Source: Platanthera guangdongensis
Taxonomy: Eukaryota > Streptophyta > Magnoliopsida > Asparagales > Orchidaceae
Assembly: GCA_039583875.1 (NCBI GenBank)
Contig: CM077151.1
Coordinates: 120,319,519 to 120,383,518 of the forward strand
Direction: 5' to 3'
Length of the DNA: 64,000 bases
How positions within the stretch are numbered: position 1 is the stretch's first letter; each line of letters starts with the position of its first letter. Of the stretch, positions 56,815 to 64,000 are shown in pieces. The translations under genes and the position numbers were made by a program. The notes under the pieces were generated by a model that saw only the letters and a list, made by a program, of their open reading frames with translations, was not told the DNA's origin and searched no databases.

Positions 56815-58044
56815 ATGCCGCCTAAACGCGTTGCAATGAGGTCGACTCCCCAGTCAGAGGGTGAGCTTTTGGTGCCCAGAGCAAAGCGGTGATCGAAGCT
56901 CTGCGGCAAAGTAATGTGGCCCTAACAAGGCAGATGGTGGACATGCAATCTCAGATATAATTGTTGTTGGCTGTCGTCGTCAGGAAGCAGACTAGAGCGC
57001 AGGACCCTACTGTAGGCCAAACTATTCCTACTCCCCCTGCTGCTCTAGTTCCCCCAGTCGCACTGCCACCTGAGATGAACTTCATTTCTCACTTCCAGTG
57101 ACTAGGACCTCCTTCGTATGATGGTAGAGCAGACTTCATGCCATTGGATGACTGGATCATTGCCATGGAAGAAATGTTTTCCTACTCTGGAGTTTCCTCC
57201 GATCAGAAGGTGATGATTGCGGCATATCAGCTCAAGGGTCTTGCGAAGAGTTGGTGGATCAGAGAAAAAGAGAAACTTTCTGATGGGTGCTCGTGGTAAT
57301 CTTTTAAGAGTATGTTACTGAAGAAGTTTTTACCATCAGTCGACCGAGACCGTCTAATGAACAACTTTTTACACCTGAAGCAGAGGCAACTCACTGTTAA
57401 TGAGTATGAGGTCGAGTTTAGCAAGCTCAGTCATTTCGCCCGAGATCTGGTAGCACCCAGAGAAGGTAGAGTAAAGTGTTTCCTGGGTGGTCTGAGGTAT
57501 GACATCCAGCATTTGGCTAGCGCATACAAGTCTAAGACCTTTGCAGAAGTAGTCGAAGCCGCCTTAAAGGTTGAGGCGATAGAAAATGCGAGGAATCGAG
57601 GATTGCATGCAAAATAGGACAAGAGGTTATCTGACGATGTAGCAAATGTTAGGGCATCAAGCCCTGTAGCGAAGAAGGATAAAAGGGAAGTGTATAGCTT
57701 CTGTGGTAAGCCCGGACACCCTTTTGAGAAGTGCTTTAAGAGACTGGATACGCATAAGATGTCTCAGGTACACGCGATCCAGGATGGTCCAAAGGGAGGC
57801 CCTGTCTGTACTTATTGTTAGAGGAGTGGGCACAATGTAGTCCATTGTCGCAAGAAGGCTGGAGCTTGTTTTCTCTGCGGCCAGAAAGGGCACATGAAGG
57901 CTAATTGCCCGCACATCCAGCCTGCGCTGCATGCAGTTCCGTTGCAGACTCTACCGCCGCCCCCTCCTCTCGTGGTCAAGGGAAAAGGAAAGTTGAATGT
58001 GCTGACCAAGGAGGAAGCCCAATCTTCGACTCAAGTCATCTCAG
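56815..58044 (+). pseudogene. gag: Tekay-B gag with three zinc knuckles
   Basis: Starts ATG 56815 (MPPKR, a usual Tekay gag start). TGA after about 23 codons, a frameshift and further stops follow. The Retrotrans_gag core is readable: LDDWIIAMEEMF, QLKGLAKSWW, then an open piece 57312-57617 (LPSVDRDRLMNNFLHLKQ and VKCFLGGLRYDI). After it come three CCHC knuckles: the first has lost a Cys to Tyr (YSFCGKPGHPFEKC), the second (CTYC...GHNVVHC) contains a TAG, and the third (CFLCGQKGHMKANC) is intact. Ends at a predicted donor site. Confidence 0.78.
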
Positions 58045-58124
58045 GTTAGTCTCTGACTCGGGTAGAAATCTCTTTTAGTAGATTTATAGTTTCCGCATTT
58101 TAGTTGCACGCGCTATGTGTTTAG
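58045..58124 (+). other. Predicted intron between gag and protease (Tekay-B)
   Basis: 80 bp, GTTAGTCT...GTGTTTAG. Removal joins gag to protease in frame through a Gly codon split after its first base, as in Tekay-1 and Tekay-2. Unspliced, TAG follows the Gly at once. A second possible acceptor (CATTTTAG, about 58103) would not keep the frame as neatly. Confidence 0.6.
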
Positions 58125-59460
58125 GTGAATTTAAGGTGAAGAATAAGTGGGCACGCGTTTTGTTCGATTCGTGTGCAACTCACTCCTTTGTGGCGAGGAG
58201 TTTTGTAGACCGACATCGCCAGGCTCTCGACCAGTTAGACACCTCCATAAACATCAAATTTCCATCAGGAGAGTTGGTGAGGTCAAGTCAGGGTATCCAA
58301 AAATGCCCCATCTTCCTAGGTGGTTTTCTAGCCTTTGCGGATCTGAATGTGCTAGATTTGGTAGACTTTGACGTGATTTTGGGCACGGACAGGCTGCCCA
58401 GATATGATGTCGTAATTCAGTGCAAGCACAAGAGCTTGGATTTTAAAGGTGATAATGGCCAGCCCATGAGTGTGTATGGTTTGCCGCATTAGGAATCTCC
58501 AATCATTTCTGCGATACGTGCTCGCAAATTTCTAGAGTCTGGCTATGATTCTTTTCTTGTCTCCATTTCTGTTCTGGGTGATGCACCGGTTGAGCCTCGG
58601 GTTGAGGACGTTTCTGTGGTGCGTGAGTTTCTGGATGTCTTTCCTGTTAGTCTTCCTGGACTTCCTCCGGAGAAAGAGGTGGAGTTTGTTATAGACCTCG
58701 AGCCAGGCACTCGCCCTATTGTAAGGGCACCGTACCGCATGGAGCCGCGTGAGTTAGAGGAGCTGCATACTCAACTGGATAAGTTATTGCAGTGCGGTTT
58801 TATTAGACCAAGTTCTTCCCCCTGGGGTGCACCAGTGCTCTTCGTGAAGAAAATGGATGGAACGATGAGGCTATGCATTGACTATCGAGAGCTAAACAAG
58901 GTGACCATCAAGAGCAGATATCTGTTGCCTAGGATCGATGACTTGTTCGATCAGTTGCGAGGTAGCTTCATGTTCTCGAAGATTGACCTCCGTTCAGGTT
59001 ACCATCAGTTAAGAATCCGGGAGTCAGACATTCCGCGAACTGCTTTTCGTTCTCGATATGGACACTTTGAATTTCTTGTAATGTCATTTGGATTAATGAA
59101 CGCACCGTCAGCCTTTATGGACATGATGAACAGGGTGTTCAAGGATTTTCTGGATAAGTTCATGGTGGTATTCATTGACGATGTCCTAGTATATTCCAGA
59201 AATGCAGATGAGCACGCCTTGCACTTGCACTTGGTCGTGTCTACTCTGAGGGAGCACAAGCTGTATGCAAAGCTTAGCAAGTGCTATTTCTGGTTGTCTC
59301 AGGTGTTATTCCTAGGATACATTGTAAGTAAGGACGGTATCTCAGTCGATCCCGCGAAGATATCCGCAGTCTTGGATTGGAAGAGACCTACATCGCCTAA
59401 GGTGATAAGGAGCTTCTTAGGGTTGGAAGGTTACTACATAAGATTTGTGAAAGATTTTAT
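58125..59460 (+). pseudogene. pol: Tekay-B protease and reverse transcriptase
   Basis: Protease has FDSCATHSF where FDSGATHSF is expected; the Gly-to-Cys change would disable the catalytic loop. TAG 58490 stands where CAG is likely. RT is then open from before 58616: [51 protein letters not shown], catalytic [10 protein letters not shown] and [17 protein letters not shown]. The frame ends in TGA 59462 after an indel; RNaseH continues in another frame. Confidence 0.85.
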
Positions 59461-60522
59461 GTGATCTCTGCGTCGTTGACCAGGCTTACGCAAAAGAGCG
59501 CAGCTTTTGTTTGGAGTGATGCCTGTGAGGAAGCTTTTCAAGAGCTCAAGAGGAGATTGTGTTCTGCTACAGTATTGGCATTGCCGGTGGAAGGAGTAGA
59601 GTATATTGTTTATGTGGATGCCTCGCAAGTTGGACTCGGTTGCGTGTTGATGCAGGATGGCAAAGTGATTGCGTATAGATCGAGACAGTTGAAGGTGCAT
59701 AAAAAGAATTACCCTAAGCATGACCTAGAATTTGTTGCTGTCATTTATGCCTTGAAGTTGTGGAGAAATCTTCTGTATGGAGTGTCGTGCCAAATTTATT
59801 CAGACCACAAAAGTTTGAAATATGTCTTCACTCAAAAGGAGTTGAATTTGCGCCAGCGTAGATGGCTAAAGTATGTTGCAGACTACGAAGTCGATATCCT
59901 TTACCATCCCGGCAAGGCTAATGTAGTAGCGGATGCGTTGAGCCAGAAGCCCACACATATCATTAACCTCTCGGTGCAATCCCTTGTTGAAGAGTTTTTG
60001 CTCAAGGACATAATCGTAGGGAATTGTGCTTCGCCGAGTAGCTTGGAGGTGGGAGAGCCTTCGTGGATTACTCTCACTAGGCTACATCAGAAAGACGATC
60101 CTGATTTGCAGCACCTCTGCAGTAGGACTGAGAAAGGGGAATTATCTTACTTTTCAATTGACGACGTGGGTAACCTAAAGTACCGCGGCAGATATTCTAT
60201 TCCCGCTATTGGGGACATCCGAGCAAGAATATGCTGTGAAGTGCATGGTTCTAGTGTTGCTTATCATCCTGGTTCCACGAAAATGTATAGAGATTTGAAG
60301 CAGATTGTTTGGTGGTCAGGCATGAAGAACGACATCGCAAGATTTATATCTGAATGTTATTCCTGGCAGCATGTCAAAGCTAATCACAGAAGGCCAGGTG
60401 GTAAGTTAATGCCCTTAGATATACCGAGTTGGAAATGGGAGAGTTTATCCATGGATTTCATAACGGGTTTGCCGAGATCTCCCCGAGGGCATGATGTAGT
60501 GTGGGTTATCGTGGCAGACTAA
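59461..60522 (+). pseudogene. pol: Tekay-B RNaseH and integrase N-terminal half
   Basis: Open stretch of 353 residues. RNaseH: YVDASQVGLGCVLM (Asp), HDLEFVAVIYALKLW (Glu), YSDHKSLKYVF (Asp) and [13 protein letters not shown]. Integrase: zinc site H-x8-H present (VHGSSVAYHPGSTKM), but the second Cys of the CXXC pair is Trp (ECYSWQHVK). The core begins SMDFITGLPRS. TAA 60520 ends the frame after an indel. Confidence 0.83.
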
Positions 60523-61488
60523 CCACGTATGCCCACTTTGTGCCTTTCAAGATTAATTATTCCATGGAAAAGATAGCTGAGCTTTATTTGGATGAAGTTA
60601 TCAGACTGCATGGTGTACCTACGAGTATTATGTCAGACTGATATTCCCGGTTCATGTCTCATTTCTAACAAAGCTTGCAAGGAGCCCTAGGTACTGAACT
60701 TAGTTATTCTACTAGCTATCATCCTCAGACAAATGGTCAGACAGAGAGAGTGAATCAGATCTTGGAGGATATGATTAGATGCTATATGTTCTGGACCATG
60801 TGGGGCTTGGGATAAACGTCTTGGACTAATGGAGTTCGCGTACAACAACAGCTATCAGGAGAGTTTGCAGGTGGCGCCCTTTGAAGCTTTATATGCAAGG
60901 AGTTGTCGGAGTCCCATGTTTTAGGCAGAAGTAGGTGAGAAGCCTTTGCTCGGTCCGGAAGCACTGGAGGATATGAGTACTTCAGTAATGCATATTCGTG
61001 AAAAGCTGAGGTTAGCTCAGGAGCGATACGAGAAGTATGAAAATCAGCGTAGAGTTGATCTGGAATTTGCATTTGGGGATATGGTATTTCTGAAGATCTC
61101 TCCAATGCCATGTGTTAAAAGATTTGGAAGGAACCATAAGCTAGATCCCAGGTATGTGGGACCTTTTCATATTCTGGAGTGCATTGGAGTTTCTGCCTAT
61201 AGACTGGAATTGCCTGATTCTTTCTCTGGCGTTCACGACGTGTTTCACGTGAGCCAGTTGCGAAAGTGTCTTCGTAGTGATCAGCATGTCCTTGACTCAG
61301 TGCCCCAGTTGTAGCCTAATCACTCGTATGTCGAAGAGCTTGTCCGTATTCTGGAGACGCAAGATCATGGGCTAAGAAAGAAAACAATTCTGATGGTAAA
61401 GGTTATCTGGTGAAATCAGGATGCTAGAGGTGCAACTTGAGAATTGGAATCCGCAATGAGAGAATCTCATCCTCAGCTACTCTCCTAG
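60523..61488 (+). pseudogene. pol: Tekay-B integrase core end and chromodomain-like tail
   Basis: Broken across frames: second core Asp lies in SIMSD followed by TGA (CGA expected), third residue in [13 protein letters not shown], then [12 protein letters not shown]. From 60946 open: REKLRLAQERYEKY, FAFGDMVFLKISP (GPY/F module with YVGPFHILE) and VFHVSQLRKCL, ending TAG 61312. The frame continues with VEELVRILETQD...TILMVKVIW...ATxELESAMRE, a Tekay-type chromodomain in which two conserved Trp are TGA, ending TAG 61486. Confidence 0.78.
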
Positions 61489-61594
61489 TCTTCCCCGGTT
61501 AGTATTCTTGTTTAAAGAAATCTTCTGTCGTGTCTCTTCCTCTACCCTCTTGTTTCGTTTCATGTTCCAAGTTTCGGGACGAAACTTTCTTTTT

Positions 61595-61605
61595 GGAGGG
61601 GTGAC
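61595..61605 (+). other. Tekay-B polypurine tract
   Basis: GGAGGGGTGAC immediately before LTR start TGTAACGTCC; preceded by TTTCGGGACGAAACTTTC, the counterpart of the GAGGACGAAATT motif of the other Tekay family. Confidence 0.7.
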
Positions 61606-63794
61606 TGTAACGTCCCTGATTTTCCGGCAATTATTTAATCCTCTTGTTAACTTCATAATTACGTAAGGGAAGTTACGTTAACGTGGAGTTGACTGCGCGA
61701 CGTCGTTAGTGTGTTTTCTCGTCTATTCGATCGAGTCGGCCAAAATGGAAAATTTCACATTGGAAATTTAAATTGATTAATTTTTGACATGCTCCTCAAG
61801 TTTCGTCGCGATCCGAGCGATATTCGAGCCTCGGCGAATTTCCAAAGTTTTGTAGAATTTATGTTCGCCGTAAACTTTGAAAATTTATATCTCAAGAAAG
61901 GCTCGTCGGATTTTGGTTTTGACTTTGTCATTGTGTTCGTAGCGTCTGTGTTCCCAACGAACCAGAGAAGCGAGAGCGAGCCATAGAACGTCCGTTCGTG
62001 AAGCTTCAGATCGCCGTCGTCGGAGCTAAGGTGCTCGGAATCGCAAACTGAGGAAATCTCTCGCCGTGATCTTCACGTTCGTTGTAAGTATTTCTCGTTT
62101 CGTGTAAGTTTTTTGATAGGATTTTCGGCCCTAACCTCTCTCTCTCGGCCTTGATCTTGAAGTTTCCGCTACCCCACGTCTCCTTTTGCCCCTATCTGCG
62201 ACGTGGGGTGATTCGGAGGATTTTTTTCCTATAAAACCGAGACAAGTGTTGTTCTTGCTCTCCCACTTGCTCCTTTATTCTACAATTTTGCTACATTTTT
62301 TTGAGTTTGTCATGTTTCAATTACTTAAAAACTTGTCCTTAAATTCTAATTTGCTTTCTCTTTTCCTTGAATTGCGACTTGTTTTCCCTAAAACCATACC
62401 CCAAAATTTTAGTCAATAGAATTGGTAAACAAATCGGTTGTCGTGCCATTTTAACTATCGAGTCATCTTGATCATTGTGACACCTTATGCGTTCCGTTGT
62501 TTTTGATTAAACTTCACTTTGCTTGACCTTGAAATGTCTTTATGCAGTCCACATTGATTGTTGACCGTGAGTCTATTATGAATAAAAAAGAACTCTGCTT
62601 GTATAATTATGTAACTAAAGAAACACAGATGAACTGTGCGCGTTGGGGTTTCTCCCTCGGCATAGTTCCTTATGCTTGAGTCTGTGAGCGTTGTGGACTT
62701 TCATCTCTGGCACATTACCTGAGCTTGGTCTGTGCGCGTTGGGGTTTCTCCCTCGGCATGGTGCCTGTTGGTTGGGTTTGTGCGCGTTGTGGACCTTTTT
62801 CCCCGGCACAGTACTCTTTGTTGTTGAGCTGATCAGTCTCATTTTTATTGATGAATAACATGAATATTAACGAAAGATGAAAGTTTGAACTTCTGATGTT
62901 GGTGCTTTGTTCTGTCTTGATGATGTGATTAGCCATTCTTGCTCGGCTAGATTTACTATTGCTTACTTTTACTCTACTGCTGACCATTTTTGTGTAGTCG
63001 CTTTATAATTTCCTTCATTTTGAGGTTTCTGTATTCTGTCTTTACTCTTTGCACCATTTGTATCTTGCTTCTGAGGTGTTCTTCTTTTGAATGCCTCAGG
63101 ATCAGAGCAGTAGTAGGTTTAGCCGACCGTGTTGTACTTCTGGTGTTGCGGGTTGCTGCGGCCGTTAGATTCCACCTCAGAGCTTTGAGGTAGTTGACTT
63201 TGTTTAGACTTGTCAGATTTTACTATGGATTCGTGTCAGTTGTTGACGCCCAAGTCTTTGACTTTTTCTGTGGTAGACTACTTGCTGATTTACTGCTGTT
63301 ACTTTTTTTTACTTGTTTATACTTGCTCTCTGGAAGGATTTATGTTAGGATGCATTTCGATATTTTAAAATACACAAAACTGCATTCTAGAGTATCAGCA
63401 TGGCAGGACTTTTAACTGCTAAATCTACTACTTTCAAGCGTTATAAAAGTCCTCTATATATATTAAATGTAGAAGTCACATCATCATTTTAAGATACTAG
63501 ACCTAAAATCTCATATAGGTTAACAAATGAATCAACTCAGTAATTTTTGCCGCGTAAAATATATATATTTTCTCACCTATGGACTAGTGATCCACCCGAC
63601 GAGGGACACGGTCATTAACTCTAATAACTTATATGCATTGTTTTTAACTTAATTTCATAAATCTTTACATGAAGTAAATGTGAGGACGAGTTGCCTGAGC
63701 ATCTGCAGTTGTCCCCTGCACGGCGTGGCATAACGGCGCATATTTTCCCTACTCTGACGTATTTTTTAATACGGAGAAAATGCGGGTCGTGACA
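61606..63794 (+). repeat. Tekay-B 3' LTR (2189 bp)
   Basis: TGTAACGTCC...GTCGTGACA. Its U3 (about 350 bp) is short and lacks a palindrome array, unlike the LTRs of the inverted repeat. Contains four 48-bp tandem units at 62634, 62682, 62730 and 62778 (TGTGCGCGTTG.GG...CGGCA). No gene inside. Confidence 0.9.
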
Positions 63795-64000
63795 ACTATG
63801 CTGGGGAAAAAGGTCCACAACGCGCACAAACCCAGCCAACAGGCACCATGCCGAGGGAGAAACCCCAACGCGCACAGACCAAGCAAAGGTAATGTGTCTG
63901 GCATGAAAGTCCACAACGCACACAGACTCAAGCATAAGGCACTATGCCGAGGGAGAAACCCCAACGCGCAAAGTCCATCTGTGTTTCTTTAGTTAAATAA
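63795..64000 (-). repeat. Inverted Tekay-B LTR fragment running off the window
   Basis: Reverse complement of about 62603-62812, beginning ACTATGCTGGGG at the edge of the 48-bp repeat block, i.e. the same LTR position at which the truncated 5' LTR begins. Confidence 0.88.

Larger units (their letters stand above)
55017..63794 (+). mobile_element. Tekay-B: second chromovirus family, 5' LTR truncated
   Basis: Truncated 5' LTR (55017-56006), primer site, gag, intron, protease-RT-RNaseH-integrase with chromodomain-like tail, purine tract and full 3' LTR (61606-63794, TGTAACGTCC...GTCGTGACA, 2189 bp). Heavily decayed: stops and frameshifts in all domains. The missing 5' half of the 5' LTR is matched in type by an inverted LTR piece directly after the element (63795 on). 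Confidence 0.87.

Overview
The window is repeat-dense plant (angiosperm, probably eudicot) chromatin. Nothing in it looks like a host gene. Every coding stretch I can assign belongs to an LTR retrotransposon: tRNA-Met-type primer sites (TGGTATCAG...), Copia domain order gag-PR-INT-RT-RNaseH, Gypsy order gag-PR-RT-RNaseH-INT with C-terminal chromodomain-like tails, and TG...CA long terminal repeats. The species cannot be read from the sequence.

Layout. (1) 1-44224 is a Sirevirus-like Copia element. Its 5' LTR is cut by the window start and its 3' LTR is 42412-44224. Its gag holds an antisense solo LTR of a related Copia family (1716-3731, TSD ATCCT). Its RT is split at 6842 by a Tekay-like chromovirus, Tekay-1 (6843-26615). 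The 3' LTR of Tekay-1 is in turn split by a second copy of the same family, Tekay-2 (15339-25212, perfect TSD ATAGG). The Sirevirus resumes at 26616 with RNaseH and then an envelope-position ORF. (2) An 11.7-kb block, 19174-30880, is repeated head to tail as 30881-42584. It covers Tekay-2 pol, its 3' LTR, the rest of the Tekay-1 LTR, Sirevirus RNaseH, the env-like ORF and the start of the 3' LTR. The copies differ mainly by one-base homopolymer indels, so the duplication is either very recent or an assembly artefact. (3) The Sirevirus sits in the gag of an older Tat/Ogre-like Gypsy remnant (44225-49139). That remnant has no pol, an 84-bp tandem array in its 3' region and a 1.7-kb LTR. It abuts a minus-strand Copia integrase fragment (49140-49472). 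(4) 49473-54546 is a 5-kb inverted repeat made of two head-to-head LTRs of another chromovirus family (Tekay-B). It is followed by a 443-bp palindrome with tRNA-like A and B boxes, a damaged Tekay-B element (55017-63794), and an inverted LTR piece running off the window end.

All autonomous elements are now defective. Many stop codons are TAG or TGA where the sister copy has CAG or CGA, as expected from cytosine deamination in methylated DNA. The most interesting signals are: a GT-AG intron at the same codon phase between gag and protease in all three chromoviruses; covarying hairpins in the Tekay LTRs; TCGA-core palindrome arrays in the U3 of four different LTR families; an 84-bp tandem array in which most units carry donor, branch-point and acceptor splice motifs; the LTR palindrome with an adjacent inversion signature; and the 11.7-kb duplication.
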